From Altibacter sp. HG106 (lineage in GTDB: Bacteria; Bacteroidota; Bacteroidia; Flavobacteriales; Flavobacteriaceae), in the NCBI RefSeq assembly GCF_028561755.1, contig NZ_JAQQTD010000001.1, forward strand, positions 539,159 to 603,158: a stretch of 64,000 nt of DNA. The letters are read 5' to 3'. A program made the translations under genes and the position numbers. A model generated the notes under the pieces. It was not told the origin of the DNA and ran no database searches. It saw only the letters and a list, made by a program, of their open reading frames with translations. Position 1 is the first letter of the stretch; each line of letters opens with the position of its first letter. Below are positions 6,676 to 17,811 of the stretch, in pieces.

Positions 6676-9189
6676 CTACTCTACCACTAATTTGTGAGAA
6701 GTAATTAGTCCTTCTGTTTCAACGCGAACTATATACATTCCGCTTGTTAGACCGTACAAGCTAAACTCATTGATGCCTGACGTAAGCTCTCGTTCTTTTA
6801 CCGTTTGTCCGGTAATGGAAACTATGGTCATCTTTTTCGGTCCTAGCACATCATTGGGCAATTCAACCGTTAAGTTAGATCGCGCAGGATTTGGATAAAT
6901 AATGCTATTCTGAATGGTTACTACGTCGTTAACACCAAAGACACCATCTAATTCGAAAGCACCAATATCTCTGGTTCCTACGAGTGAAAAGTCACGTTGA
7001 TCTTTGAATACATCGGCTGGATCACCTTCATCAATTCCCACACTTCCGGTTTGTAAAGCATGCGTGAAAGTATCGCCACCGTTATCTTGAAGCGGACCTA
7101 AGAGCGGTGTGACTTCTTCTTGGTCTGTAGCTTCTTCGGGGAATGCGTTAGTATCATCAGTTCCGATAATATTAAATCCGGTAGAACTAAAGTTTCCATC
7201 CACATCAAGGCCACTTGCCGCGGTATTTCCAGAAACGATTGTATTTTTTAGGGCAGTGTTTGTAACACTAAAAATACCTCCTCCATTATCCGTTGCGGTG
7301 TTTAAGGCAATGGTAAGTGCATTGACAGCAAAAGTATCGTTATTGAAGATTCCTCCTCCGTCTGTAGCTGCCGTATTTCCAGACAAGGTACTTCTTTCAA
7401 GGTCGAAGGTACCAAAGTCGTTATGAATAGCACCTCCGGCACCTGCAGTAGCACTATTATTTGATAAGGTAGACGTAATTATGATATACGAACCTCCGTT
7501 GTTGTAAAGCGCTCCTCCTCCGGTTCCGGCAGCCGAATTATTTTCAAAAGTGGTTCTAGAAACAATAAGTTGTGTTCCTAGCTGATTCCATAGTGCTCCC
7601 CCCTCATTGGCGGCTAGATTCGCATTAATATCACTTCTGTCGATAGTAATCACACTGCTTTCTCCGGTAACGTGAAATGCACCACCGTTACCTGGGTTTG
7701 CCGTTCCGGCGGTTCCATTTACATCATTTGCAGTTAATTCTGAAAGATCGATATCTAGCGTTCCGTCAATTAGTTCGATGGCACCTCCGGCACGATTTGC
7801 ACTATTGGTATCAAAAACACTTTCATTGATCGTTACCGCGCCATCTACACTTAAGAGCCCGCCTCCTGAACCAGAAGTTCCTGTAGCTAGATTGTTGGAC
7901 AGGATGGTATTATTCTGAACAACGAGGGTTCCTCCATTATTGAAAATACCACCACCACCGTTATCGGCGTTGGCTCCTGTGGCACTATTACCGTCAATTA
8001 AGGTATTATCTACCGTCATAGTTCCCAAGCTGTTCCACAATCCACCTCCTTCGCTACCTGCTATATTATCGGTAACAGTAGCATTAAGGATATTGGCATT
8101 TCCATCTCCTGTGATATGAAGTCCGCCTCCATTACCAGGACTTGTAAAAGTTTCATTGTTAGAAAGCGTTGCTCCGTTTATAATGATAGTAGTCACCGCA
8201 CCTGAAACGTCTTCAATTCCTCCACCGGCGCGATTTGAGGTATTGCCAGTAATCGAAGCATCATTAATGGTGAGCATTCCGCCGGCATCATTTAAAATAC
8301 CTCCTCCAGAGCCTGAGGCTCCATCAGCATTGTTATTAGAAATAACTGCACCATTAACAATTTCAATTATTCCGCTTAAATTATAGACGCCACCACCACC
8401 TTGATCGGCATCATCACCGCTCGCAGTGTTTGCGTCAATTTCTGTAGCGTCAATGGTCATCATTCCCGACCCATTCCAGAGTCCGCCGCCTTCGGCAGCG
8501 GCGACGTTGTCATTTACGGTTCCTCCAATGATCATTGCGTCTCCTGCACCGGTAATATGGAGTCCGCCTCCGTTTCCAGGGCTTGCGGTTGCAGGTGCAA
8601 CCCCTGCATTATTATTGTCTAGGTTTACATTGTCCAGCGTAATTGCTACTCCGGCTCCAGAATTGTCTTCGATTCCTCCACCAGCTCGATTCGCCTGATT
8701 GCCGGATATTTCGGTGTCGGTAGCCGTCAGAGTGGCTCCAGCATCCACAAAAATTCCGCCTCCGGAACCTGAAGCACCACTGGCTATATTATTGCTTATT
8801 CCGCAGTCGTCTATGGTGAGATCGGCACCGGCAACAAAAATTCCGCCGCCATCTTCAGCATCACCGTTAATGATATCCAAGTTAGTGAACGTTACAGGTC
8901 CGGCCGTAATATTAAACGCACGACCATTTCCATCGGCATCAATAATAGTATTGATTACGGGTGAGCCAGTAATGGTCAATTCCTTATCAATGGTAAGTTC
9001 GTTATTCAGCGCAACCGTTAATACCGCAGCAGAGAATGTAATTTCTCCTCCTGCGGGGGTGTCTGCTATTTCTACTCGAAGTGTTCCATCTGAGCCGTCA
9101 TCGGCACCGCTTGTCACAACTTGAGCATTTGAAATCTGACTTGCAAAAAGGCCAAAGACCATAGCAAGTAGTAGTGTAATCTTTTTCAT
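6676..9189 (-). CDS. Secreted beta-helix repeat protein with T9SS type A sorting domain
   Basis: 837 residues. The signal peptide is MKKITLLLAMVFGLFASQISNAQ. Residues ~60-680 are a right-handed parallel beta-helix built of GGGIxN / SGSGGG rungs, as in polymorphic outer-membrane-protein repeats and pectin-lyase-fold adhesins. A 'DIGAFE' segment near residue 745 matches the conserved end of the choice-of-anchor Q module. The last ~75 residues (YPNP..., ending SGMYIVRVETEG...HKLVVE) are a T9SS C-terminal domain, so the protein is expected to cross the outer membrane and be attached or released. Five different rungs recur in order about every 146-152 residues. A role in adhesion or polysaccharide binding is inference. 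Confidence 0.93.
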   Translation of the reverse strand: MKKITLLLAMVFGLFASQISNAQVVTSGADDGSDGTLRVEIADTPAGGEITFSAAVLTVALNNELTIDKELTITGSPVINTIIDADGNGRAFNITAGPVTFTNLDIINGDAEDGGGIFVAGADLTIDDCGISNNIASGASGSGGGIFVDAGATLTATDTEISGNQANRAGGGIEDNSGAGVAITLDNVNLDNNNAGVAPATASPGNGGGLHITGAGDAMIIGGTVNDNVAAAEGGGLWNGSGMMTIDATEIDANTASGDDADQGGGGVYNLSGIIEIVNGAVISNNNADGASGSGGGILNDAGGMLTINDASITGNTSNRAGGGIEDVSGAVTTIIINGATLSNNETFTSPGNGGGLHITGDGNANILNATVTDNIAGSEGGGLWNSLGTMTVDNTLIDGNSATGANADNGGGGIFNNGGTLVVQNNTILSNNLATGTSGSGGGLLSVDGAVTINESVFDTNSANRAGGAIELIDGTLDIDLSELTANDVNGTAGTANPGNGGAFHVTGESSVITIDRSDINANLAANEGGALWNQLGTQLIVSRTTFENNSAAGTGGGALYNNGGSYIIITSTLSNNSATAGAGGAIHNDFGTFDLERSTLSGNTAATDGGGIFNNDTFAVNALTIALNTATDNGGGIFSVTNTALKNTIVSGNTAASGLDVDGNFSSTGFNIIGTDDTNAFPEEATDQEEVTPLLGPLQDNGGDTFTHALQTGSVGIDEGDPADVFKDQRDFSLVGTRDIGAFELDGVFGVNDVVTIQNSIIYPNPARSNLTVELPNDVLGPKKMTIVSITGQTVKERELTSGINEFSLYGLTSGMYIVRVETEGLITSHKLVVE
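7348..8691 (-). repeat. Higher-order repeat (~456/438 bp) in the beta-helix gene
   Basis: The five-rung block NRAGGGIED / PGNGGGLHITG / EGGGLWN / GGGGVYN / SGSGGGILN starts at 8691, again at 8235 (456 bp, 152 codons) and, diverged, at 7797 (438 bp, 146 codons). The last copy decays toward 7348. The end coordinate is approximate. Confidence 0.8.
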
Positions 9190-9313
9190 AGTTTATAATT
9201 TTTTGATAATTGTTTATATAAACTACGGGATAGGAATGACAATGGTTTTCGATATAGCCTTGTTTAACAGCGAATTAACGAGAAATGTTAATCTAAGGAT
9301 AAGAGACTTCCTA

Positions 9314-9335
9314 AAAGGCAGAAAAAACTTCTGCT
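9314..9335 (-). terminator. Hairpin terminator at the end of the mnmA-S8-NMO operon
   Basis: The minus strand reads GCAGAA-gtttt-TTCTGC followed by CTTTTA. The stem begins inside the stop codon of the NMO-like gene. The T-tail is short. Confidence 0.5.
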
Positions 9336-10275
9336 AAACGGTAGGTAGATCATTTTTAGTCTCATTAAATTCTGCGATCATGTTTTGAACGATGCTTGCG
9401 GCCGGAAGAATATCGTGGATCAACCCCGCAATTTGCCCAATCTCTAATTCGCCTTCCTCTAAATCTCCCTCAAACATGCCACGTTTGGCGCGTGCTCGGC
9501 CGAGCAATTTCTGTAGCTCCTCTTTCGTGGGTTGTTTGGTGTAGAGGTCCATAACATCTTCAAAGAACTTATTCTTCAATAAACGGACTGGAGCCAGTTC
9601 TTTCAAGGTAAGCTGTGTATCACCTTCTTTTGCGGCGACCACCTGATCTTTAAACGCGCGATGTGAAGAAGCTTCTTCCGAAGCTACAAACCGACTCCCC
9701 ACCTGAACCGCATCGGCACCAAGCACCATAGCCGCGAACATCCCACGCCCCGTGGCGATTCCGCCAGCTGCTATTAGGGGAATACTTATTTTTTCTCTGA
9801 CCATCGGAATAAGAGTAAAGGTGGTGGTTTCCTCTCTCCCATTGTGGCCTCCTGCTTCAAAACCTTCGGCAACTACCGCATCTACTCCGGCCTCTTGCGC
9901 TTTGAGCGCGAATTTTACACTGCTCACAACGTGAACAACTGTGATGCCGTGTTGTTTGAGATTTTTGGTGTATGTCTTTGGATTTCCTGCGGAAGTAAAT
10001 ACAATCTTCACGTCTTCTTCCACGATGATCTCCATGATCTTCTCGATGTCGGGATACAACATGGGCACATTGACTCCAAAAGGCTTATCGGTAGCCTTCT
10101 GACACTTTTGAATATGTTCTCGCAACACCTCCGGGTACATGCTTCCGGCACCCAACAATCCTAGTCCCCCTGCATTGCTCACCGCACTGGCAAGGCGCCA
10201 ACCACTATTCCAAATCATTCCCGCTTGAATCAACGGGTATTGTATCGAAAAAAGTTCCGTAATTCTGTTAGGCAT
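9334..10275 (-). CDS. Nitronate monooxygenase / FabK-type FMN-dependent TIM-barrel protein
   Basis: 313 residues with the family N-terminus YPLIQAGMIWNSGWRLASAVSNAGGLGLLG. VAEGFEAGGHNG (~residues 134-145) is the FMN/substrate loop with the conserved histidine, and PLIAAGGIATGRG plus GADAVQVGSRF form the phosphate-binding part. Homologues either oxidise nitronates (detoxifying propionate-3-nitronate) or reduce enoyl-ACP (FabK); sequence alone cannot decide. The ATG overlaps the stop codon of the upstream S8 protease by one base (TAATG), implying translational coupling. Confidence 0.88.
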   Translation of the reverse strand: MPNRITELFSIQYPLIQAGMIWNSGWRLASAVSNAGGLGLLGAGSMYPEVLREHIQKCQKATDKPFGVNVPMLYPDIEKIMEIIVEEDVKIVFTSAGNPKTYTKNLKQHGITVVHVVSSVKFALKAQEAGVDAVVAEGFEAGGHNGREETTTFTLIPMVREKISIPLIAAGGIATGRGMFAAMVLGADAVQVGSRFVASEEASSHRAFKDQVVAAKEGDTQLTLKELAPVRLLKNKFFEDVMDLYTKQPTKEELQKLLGRARAKRGMFEGDLEEGELEIGQIAGLIHDILPAASIVQNMIAEFNETKNDLPTV

Positions 10276-11894
10276 TATTGTTTGATAATTTTAAAGGTGT
10301 TGCTCTTTTGAGAAGCTTGAATGGTGAGTATGTACACGCCCGGAGAAAAATGTGCTACCGAAATAGCGGGGTCTGCGATTACTACCTTTTGTTGTAACAG
10401 TATTTGCCCGGTAAGACTCGTCATGGTGATGAGCGCAGTATCTTCCGCAGCAGGAAACGATATCATCAATTGGTTATGCACAGGATTTGGGTATAGCGCG
10501 AAATTGGCATCCAGTTGCTGGGCTTCAATCGATAAGTTTTGCAGCACCCCATACGCCTCTTCAAAATTAGGAATTCCATACCCCATCTCATCGGTTGGAT
10601 TTTCGAACAGGCTAGCCGATTCACGAATGATCTGCATCAATTCTGCATTGGTCGTTTCGGGTCTAAATTGCCACAGACAGGTGATTGCACCGGCGCTGAT
10701 CGGAGAACTGAAAGAGGTTCCATTGCTAAAACTTACATTTCCAGAAGAGGTAATGACCGCCGCATCGACGCCTTGCGCCATAATATCGGGTTTTACGCGT
10801 CCGTCAACGGTGGGACCTCTGGAGCTGAAACTTGCATAATTACCGGATGCATCTACGGCTCCTACCGAAAGAACGCCTGGAGCATCGGCAGGTGTTGCGA
10901 CCGTTCCAAAACCGTTGCCGTCATTTCCAGCAGAGGTGACCAATAACATTCCTTTATCGAAGGCGTGGTTTGCGCCTCTCGCAGCAAAGGTGGTTTGCCC
11001 ATCGAGATCTTCGTAGGAATGATCGTAATTAGCGTTGTCATAATCCTGATATCCTAAAGAAGTATTCACCACGTCCACACCCAGACTATCTGCACGTTCA
11101 AGAGCTTCGACCCAATAGGCCTCTTCAACGGGAACTTCGGTAGGGGAGAATTCGGTTCTGAACAAGTAAAAGGAGGCTTCAGGCGCAGTTCCAACAAATT
11201 GTCCGTCCAACAACCCACCAATATCGCTGAAGGTTCTGGTCCCGTGAGACCCTGTTCCTGTTACATCCGTTTGCCTTCCGACGAAATCATAGGTACCCAA
11301 CAACCGACCTTCAGAAACAACTTCAGAAAAAGCGGGAATTGACGCAATGTTTGGAAATCCGCTATCCAAAACAGCCACAATCATTCCGTCGCCGGTTAGG
11401 TCTTGTTCATGCAGAAAATCCCCATTGAGCATGGTAATTTGATTGGTCGCCGCTCCGTAATCATAAACGATTCGGGAAGGGTGTTCCTCTTCAAACTTTT
11501 CCGAAGGATTTCTTGGACCGGGCATAAAATTTAAGTCCTTATCGGCATATTCTACCTCCGTCACAAAAGATAAATTCAAAAGGTCTTCAATATTCGCTTG
11601 GGTTCCCTGCACATAGACACAGTTCATCCATTTCGATTTCGCCAAAACGGCAATCCCGTTGGCTGCCTTCACTTGAGCGATATAGTCTTCATTCACCGGC
11701 ACATCTCGTTCGTCAATAGGAACACCATGAAGGTCTTTTCGGTCTATGGCTTCCTGGGTTAGAATTGTCAGGGGATTTGCGATCGATGTAGCCACATCTT
11801 CTTTATCTCCAAAAAACACCCAGGCATCTTGAGTTTGACTTTGGGCAGGTAGGCAACAACACAGTATTAGTAGTAAAAAGGAAAGGAATTTCAT
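10275..11894 (-). CDS. Secreted subtilisin-like (S8) serine protease with T9SS sorting domain
   Basis: 539 residues. The signal peptide ends near residue 19 (LPAQSQ). The catalytic triad is visible: D177 in AVLDSG, H217 in GSHGTRT and S394 in NGTSFSSP, with the oxyanion Asn in TSAGNDGNG. Residues ~25-120 have the size of an I9-like prodomain region. The C-terminal ~75 residues (NFALYPNPVHN... to SPGVYILTIQAS) are a T9SS type A domain, so export to the cell surface or medium is expected. It is an extracellular protein-degrading enzyme by family. Its place between the cytoplasmic genes mnmA (10-base gap upstream) and the NMO-like gene (one-base overlap downstream) is odd. Confidence 0.95.
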   Translation of the reverse strand: MKFLSFLLLILCCCLPAQSQTQDAWVFFGDKEDVATSIANPLTILTQEAIDRKDLHGVPIDERDVPVNEDYIAQVKAANGIAVLAKSKWMNCVYVQGTQANIEDLLNLSFVTEVEYADKDLNFMPGPRNPSEKFEEEHPSRIVYDYGAATNQITMLNGDFLHEQDLTGDGMIVAVLDSGFPNIASIPAFSEVVSEGRLLGTYDFVGRQTDVTGTGSHGTRTFSDIGGLLDGQFVGTAPEASFYLFRTEFSPTEVPVEEAYWVEALERADSLGVDVVNTSLGYQDYDNANYDHSYEDLDGQTTFAARGANHAFDKGMLLVTSAGNDGNGFGTVATPADAPGVLSVGAVDASGNYASFSSRGPTVDGRVKPDIMAQGVDAAVITSSGNVSFSNGTSFSSPISAGAITCLWQFRPETTNAELMQIIRESASLFENPTDEMGYGIPNFEEAYGVLQNLSIEAQQLDANFALYPNPVHNQLMISFPAAEDTALITMTSLTGQILLQQKVVIADPAISVAHFSPGVYILTIQASQKSNTFKIIKQ

Positions 11895-11904
11895 AGCGTT
11901 TACG

Positions 11905-13092
11905 TTAAGAAATTACGCCACTTCCTAACAATTCATCGTCTTGATACCAGACTACAAATTGTCCTTCGGTGATGGCAGATTGATCTCTTTCAAAGATAAC
12001 ATAAAGTCCGGAATGCGTTTGATGCAGCGTAGCATTTTGTAAGGGTTGACGATATCGGATACGCGCTTTAAGGCTCATTTGCTCCCCCTCTCGAAGTTTG
12101 AGGTCTTCACGAACCCAATGCACTTCTTCATTGGTCACAAACAAACCACGTCTATACAGTCCGGGATGATCTTTGCCCTGTCCCGTATAAATAATATTCG
12201 CTTCCACATCGGTATCGATAACGAACAAGGGTTCTTTGGTGCCCCCCACTGCGAGTCCCTTGCGTTGTCCTTTGGTAAAATAGTGAGCGCCCTGATGGGT
12301 TCCTACTACGGCCCCGTCTTCCGGTCGATACTGGTATTTTTCAGAAAATTTTTCGAGAGCCTCTTCGGAAGTTACCTGTTCGGGCAGTTGTTTTTCATAC
12401 GCTTTATAGCCCGAAGGAACTTCCACAATAGCGCCCTCTTTCGGACGTAATTTTTGCTGAAGAAATTCTGGAAGTCGTACTTTTCCGATGAAACACAATC
12501 CTTGCGAATCCCGCTTCTCTGCTGTTACGAGTCCTTGCTCTGAAGCGATTGCACGCACCTCAGGTTTCAGTAATTCTCCTACCGGAAACAGTGTTTTCGA
12601 TAACTGTTCCTGGGATAATTGACATAAAAAATAAGATTGATCCTTGTTCGGATCTTTTCCGGCAAGCAAACGGTAAATGGTTTCGTCGTCTTTAGTAAAA
12701 ACTTCCTTCCGACAATAATGACCTGTAGCTACGAAATCGGCTCCGAGGTCCATGGCGATTTTCAGAAAAACATCGAATTTTATTTCGCGGTTGCAAAGCA
12801 CATCTGGGTTGGGCGTACGCCCCATTTCATATTCGCGAAACATGTAGTCTACAATACGCTCTTTGTATTGCTCGCTAAGATCTACTGTTTGAAAGGGAAT
12901 ACCCAGTTTTTCAGCTACGATCATAGCGTCATTGCTATCTTCCAGCCACGGACATTCGTCGGATATGGTAACAGAATCATCGTGCCAATTCTTCATAAAG
13001 AGGCCAATAACTTCGTATCCCTGCTTTTTGAGAAGATAGGCAGCCACACTAGAATCTACCCCGCCACTAAGTCCGACAATAACCCGTTTCAT
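11905..13092 (-). CDS. mnmA: tRNA-specific 2-thiouridylase
   Basis: 395 residues from the ATG at 13092. It activates U34 of Lys/Glu/Gln tRNAs with ATP and inserts sulfur to give 2-thiouridine. The PP-loop [13 protein letters not shown] is near the N-terminus, and the two catalytic cysteines lie in [12 protein letters not shown] and [10 protein letters not shown]. The start is set at [11 protein letters not shown]: an in-frame TTG at 13113 lies inside the -7 box TACCTTTG and cannot be translated if that promoter is used. It is first gene of the operon mnmA-S8-NMO. Confidence 0.96.
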   Translation of the reverse strand: MKRVIVGLSGGVDSSVAAYLLKKQGYEVIGLFMKNWHDDSVTISDECPWLEDSNDAMIVAEKLGIPFQTVDLSEQYKERIVDYMFREYEMGRTPNPDVLCNREIKFDVFLKIAMDLGADFVATGHYCRKEVFTKDDETIYRLLAGKDPNKDQSYFLCQLSQEQLSKTLFPVGELLKPEVRAIASEQGLVTAEKRDSQGLCFIGKVRLPEFLQQKLRPKEGAIVEVPSGYKAYEKQLPEQVTSEEALEKFSEKYQYRPEDGAVVGTHQGAHYFTKGQRKGLAVGGTKEPLFVIDTDVEANIIYTGQGKDHPGLYRRGLFVTNEEVHWVREDLKLREGEQMSLKARIRYRQPLQNATLHQTHSGLYVIFERDQSAITEGQFVVWYQDDELLGSGVIS

Positions 13093-13110
13093 CGCATGAT
13101 TTTTAAAGTG

Positions 13111-13118
13111 CAAAGGTA
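13111..13118 (-). promoter_or_regulatory. TACCTTTG -7 element for mnmA
   Basis: A perfect TAnnTTTG on the minus strand, 18 bases before the chosen ATG. It excludes the longer TTG start. Confidence 0.65.
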
Positions 13119-13153
13119 CGATAATTCAAAACAAAGCATGACGCCTTCTGGGG

Positions 13154-13840
13154 TTACCCCTTGGTAGGTTTCGGGTAGCGTTCTTCCAGTTCAATCTCCC
13201 CGTTTTTGTAGTATTTCCAGAGTCCGTGTTTCTTGCCCTCTTTGTAGTGTCCATCAATTACAACATTTCCATTGGCGTCGTAATAGGTGGCAGGACCGTG
13301 CAATTCATCCTGAAAATAGAGGAGCTTTTTGAGTAGAACTCCTTCCGGAGAATAATATAAATTCTCTCCTTCTCGACTTCCCATTTCGTAGGAAAGTTCT
13401 TCGGTCACCTGACCGTTGGGGTAATAGGTGATTTTTCTGCCATGTAGCGTCCCTTCGCGGTAGTGTTCTTTGCTCATAATGGCCTCCGACGCCTTGTGAT
13501 AGAAGACCCATTCACCGGTACGTAACTTTCCGCTCATTGTTCCTTCACTCACCTTTTTCCCATTTTCCGTAAAGTAGGTCACTTTAGCAAGGTTGTCTTT
13601 ACCCGTGAATTCTTTCACCACCATGGGTTGCTCTTTACAGGTCTCGCAATAGAATTTGAACGTTCCTACCTCGCTACCGTGTTCAAAAGTACCTTCATAC
13701 CGCAGTTGTTTGGAATTGTCGAAATACTTTTTCCAAACCCCGTGACGTCTTCCCTGATCGTCCACCTGATTGATGTCCTCTTGGGCGTGGCCGGGAACCA
13801 TTCCTAAAACAACTAGTATGAGAATAAACGTTCGTAACAT
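13154..13840 (-). CDS. Secreted MORN-variant repeat protein (YwqK-like)
   Basis: 228 residues from the ATG at 13840; an in-frame GTG seven codons upstream would spoil the signal peptide MLRTFILILVVLGMVPGHAQ. The mature part is a chain of about eight MORN-like units (RRHGVWKKYFDN, LRTGEWVFYHK, LHGRKITYYPNGQ, EGKKHGLWKYYKNGE), each a beta-hairpin of ~20-24 residues. Such proteins are often labelled 'YwqK family antitoxin', but no toxin is adjacent and the export signal argues against that role. It is last in the pyrG-yidC-MORN series (62 bases after yidC); envelope scaffolding is a guess. Confidence 0.85.
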   Translation of the reverse strand: MLRTFILILVVLGMVPGHAQEDINQVDDQGRRHGVWKKYFDNSKQLRYEGTFEHGSEVGTFKFYCETCKEQPMVVKEFTGKDNLAKVTYFTENGKKVSEGTMSGKLRTGEWVFYHKASEAIMSKEHYREGTLHGRKITYYPNGQVTEELSYEMGSREGENLYYSPEGVLLKKLLYFQDELHGPATYYDANGNVVIDGHYKEGKKHGLWKYYKNGEIELEERYPKPTKG

Positions 13841-13902
13841 CGCAGTTGGGTTTTGTATCACACTAACGATAAAAGCGGTATTCTATTTTACAGAAAACCT
13901 AC

Positions 13903-15783
13903 TTACTTTTTCTGGGCTTTCTTCTGAGCCTCGGCTTGTTCCATCATTTCTGCCATTTTTCGTTGGAAACGATTTTGTTTACGAGGTTTCTTTTTATTCT
14001 CCTGAATTCTGGCGTGAATTTTATCTTCGTCGATAATCACATTTTTGATCACCAACATAATTCCGATGGTAATAAGGTTCGACGTTAGATAGTAAAGCGA
14101 TAATCCCGAAGCATAATTGTTAAAAAATACCAACATGAAAAGCGGCGACAGATACATCAGGAATTTCATGTTCGGCATTCCCGGTTGTTGCTGTGCCTGC
14201 ATGCTCTGCCCGGTACTCATCATCATGTAAACAAATATCGCAATAGACGCTAAAATCGGGAATAAGCTCACGTGGTCTCCGTAGAACGGAATATGGAACG
14301 GAAGCTCTGCAATAGTATCATAACTCGATAAATCTTCTGCCCAAAGGAAGCTTTTCTGACGTAAATCGAAGGCCGTGGGGAAGAAGGTGAACAAGGCGTA
14401 GAACACCGGGATTTGAAGCAAGGCAGGCAAACAACCCTTCAACGGACTCGCACCGGTGGCGCTTTGCAGTTTCATGGTTTCCTGCTGAATCTTCATTTGG
14501 TTCCCCTCATATTTCTTTCGTATCTCATCCATTTCAGGTTTTAATACCTTCATCTTCGCTTGCGAGACATACTGCTTGTACTGTACTGGAGAAAGTAATA
14601 ATTTAAACAAGATGGTAAGGACGATGATAGCAATACCCGCGGGGAACCAATTACTCAGCACCCCAAAGACAGGAATGATCAGATATTTGTTGATCATTCC
14701 GAAGATACCCCAGCCCAGCGGCATGGCTTCATCCAAATTTCGATCATAGCCCTTAAAGATTTGGTAATCAGTAGGACCGTAGTACATGTTCATGTTATAC
14801 GACAGCCCTCCGGCCTGAGGCTCGAGCAGCATTTTGGCGCCGTATTTTTTGGTGTATACGGTATCAACTTCCTCATCTTTAACCAGGTCTTCGGAAGAAA
14901 AGGCTACTTCTGGAAATTCGGTATCGGTAAGTAGCATCGAACTGAAGAAATGCTGTCGGAAATTCATCCAATTCACATCTTTTTCTACTTCATCGTCTTC
15001 CCCTGAAGGCGATAATTTTGAAAAATCCTCATCCTCATATTCGTAGGTAAGTCGGGTGTACCGGTTTTCGTATGTAATGCTTTTTGCGTGGCGATATCCC
15101 TTCAGTTTCCAATCCAAATAGATCGGCTGAGAGGTGTCGACAACGCCTTCCAATCCTTGAGAACGAATATTGAAATCGAGCATGTACTCGCCGGGCTTAA
15201 TTTCGTATCGGTATTCCAAATAGGCATTCGCCGACGTTTTCAACTTCATGGAAAGCACTTGATTGGCTCCGTTTTGGGTTAGGGAAGGCTCAAAATAGAG
15301 ATCCTTTGAATTGAGGAGTCGGTTTTCCGCAGAAAACTGCAAATTGAACTCATTATTCCCGTCTTTGATAAGATACACCGGTTCGCCTGCATAGGTGGTA
15401 TGCTCCTTCATCATGGCCTCTACCACATAGCCTCCCTGATTACTGATTTCTAATCGAAGCACATCGTTTTCTAGCGTTGTGGTGGCATCCTTGGCAGAAG
15501 GGAGCGTTCCGGAATAGGCAAACGATCCTAATCTATTTTGCAACTCCTGTACCGCTGTGGAGTCTCCCTGGGTCACTGCATTAGACGTAACCTCCGGTTC
15601 TACGCTCTCATCCACTGCTGATGTCGTAGCATCCTCCGTGGTTGCGGTATCCGATACTTGCTCGGTAGTATCGGGATCTACTGCGGTTTCTTCCGGCTGA
15701 TTGATGTAAAGCATCCACAGTAAAATACCGCCGATGAGCAAAAAGCCTATAAGTGAATTCTTGTCAAATTTTCGTTCTTCCAT
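13903..15783 (-). CDS. yidC: Membrane protein insertase YidC (Oxa1 family)
   Basis: 626 residues. The N-terminal membrane anchor is SLIGFLLIGGILLWMLYI (residues ~9-26), followed by an acidic Thr-rich linker and the large periplasmic beta-domain (~90-350). The Oxa1 core has five C-terminal membrane segments, including the hydrophilic-groove region around AIIVLTILFKLLLSPV and GCLPALLQIPVFYALFTF. The basic tail KKKPRKQNRFQRKMAEMMEQ is a ribosome-contacting extension. It inserts and folds inner-membrane proteins with or without SecYEG. It lies 90 bases after pyrG on the same strand, a neighbourhood common in Flavobacteriia. Confidence 0.97.
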   Translation of the reverse strand: MEERKFDKNSLIGFLLIGGILLWMLYINQPEETAVDPDTTEQVSDTATTEDATTSAVDESVEPEVTSNAVTQGDSTAVQELQNRLGSFAYSGTLPSAKDATTTLENDVLRLEISNQGGYVVEAMMKEHTTYAGEPVYLIKDGNNEFNLQFSAENRLLNSKDLYFEPSLTQNGANQVLSMKLKTSANAYLEYRYEIKPGEYMLDFNIRSQGLEGVVDTSQPIYLDWKLKGYRHAKSITYENRYTRLTYEYEDEDFSKLSPSGEDDEVEKDVNWMNFRQHFFSSMLLTDTEFPEVAFSSEDLVKDEEVDTVYTKKYGAKMLLEPQAGGLSYNMNMYYGPTDYQIFKGYDRNLDEAMPLGWGIFGMINKYLIIPVFGVLSNWFPAGIAIIVLTILFKLLLSPVQYKQYVSQAKMKVLKPEMDEIRKKYEGNQMKIQQETMKLQSATGASPLKGCLPALLQIPVFYALFTFFPTAFDLRQKSFLWAEDLSSYDTIAELPFHIPFYGDHVSLFPILASIAIFVYMMMSTGQSMQAQQQPGMPNMKFLMYLSPLFMLVFFNNYASGLSLYYLTSNLITIGIMLVIKNVIIDEDKIHARIQENKKKPRKQNRFQRKMAEMMEQAEAQKKAQKK

Positions 15784-15841
15784 ATTGAGATCCTGATTGT
15801 AGGAAAGCTATAATTTCTAATTGTGTTCTGTCAACAACCTA

Positions 15842-15860
15842 GCCGACCTCGAAAGGTCGG
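15842..15860 (-). terminator. Hairpin between pyrG and yidC, possible attenuating terminator
   Basis: GCCGACCT-cgaa-AGGTCGGT forms an 8-bp stem with a tetraloop, but no T-run follows in the minus direction. It may be a processing site or weak terminator that lowers read-through from pyrG into yidC. Confidence 0.4.
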
Positions 15861-15873
15861 TCAAATTGTCGTA

Positions 15874-17502
<1,629 letters not shown>

Positions 17503-17514
17503 CTATACGGGATG

Positions 17515-17522
17515 CAAAGGTA
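17515..17522 (-). promoter_or_regulatory. TACCTTTG -7 element for pyrG
   Basis: A perfect TAnnTTTG on the minus strand, ending 33 bases before the pyrG ATG, inside the 102-base gap after the DUF3820 gene. Confidence 0.6.
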
Positions 17523-17583
17523 TGGATTTATTGCGGAAGGAATGCCTTTTGATTTTAAAATTTGGTAGTGCTTCGGAAGTTTA

Positions 17584-17811
17584 TCAAGGTCGCAGTTTTC
17601 TTAGCATCGGCTCTAGGCCATTGATCTTAATTTCAAAGACTTCGTGCATGAGTCGCCCGAGCTTTCCTTCTGGCCAGCCTTTTTTCTGAAACCAAACATA
17701 GTACGCTTCCGGAATATCTAGCAGGTATTGATCTTTATATTTTCCGAAGGGCATTTTGTACGTGGCAAGGACCACCAGATGCTTCGGATCGAAATTATTT
17801 CCAACGTCCAT
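17584..17811 (-). CDS. DUF3820 family protein
   Basis: 75 residues from the ATG at 17811 (MDVGNNFDPKHL...). The longer open frame to 18027 is only the antisense-free extension through the neighbouring DUF922 gene in another frame and looks non-coding (Lys/Arg-rich, low complexity). The conserved core YKMPFGKYKDQYLLDIPEAYYVWF...LGRLMHEVFEIKINGLEPML is the DUF3820 signature. Function is unknown; homologues are sometimes fused to exonuclease domains. It overlaps the end of the DUF922 gene by 17 bases, so the pair is likely translated from one mRNA. Confidence 0.88.
   Translation of the reverse strand: MDVGNNFDPKHLVVLATYKMPFGKYKDQYLLDIPEAYYVWFQKKGWPEGKLGRLMHEVFEIKINGLEPMLRKLRP

Noticed and set aside
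7348..8691. Repeats in the beta-helix gene as CRISPR or VNTR
   Set aside because: Units are in frame, diverged and part of a single long coding sequence with conserved protein rungs; there are no fixed-length spacers.
8156..9124. Plus-strand open frames antisense to the beta-helix gene
   Set aside because: They are rich in Pro, Ser and Ile as expected from the complement of Gly/Asn/Asp repeats, and they lack start signals or family resemblance.
13154..13840. Toxin-antitoxin system (YwqK antitoxin label)
   Set aside because: The protein has a signal peptide and no adjacent toxin-like gene; MORN-type repeats are enough to explain the similarity.
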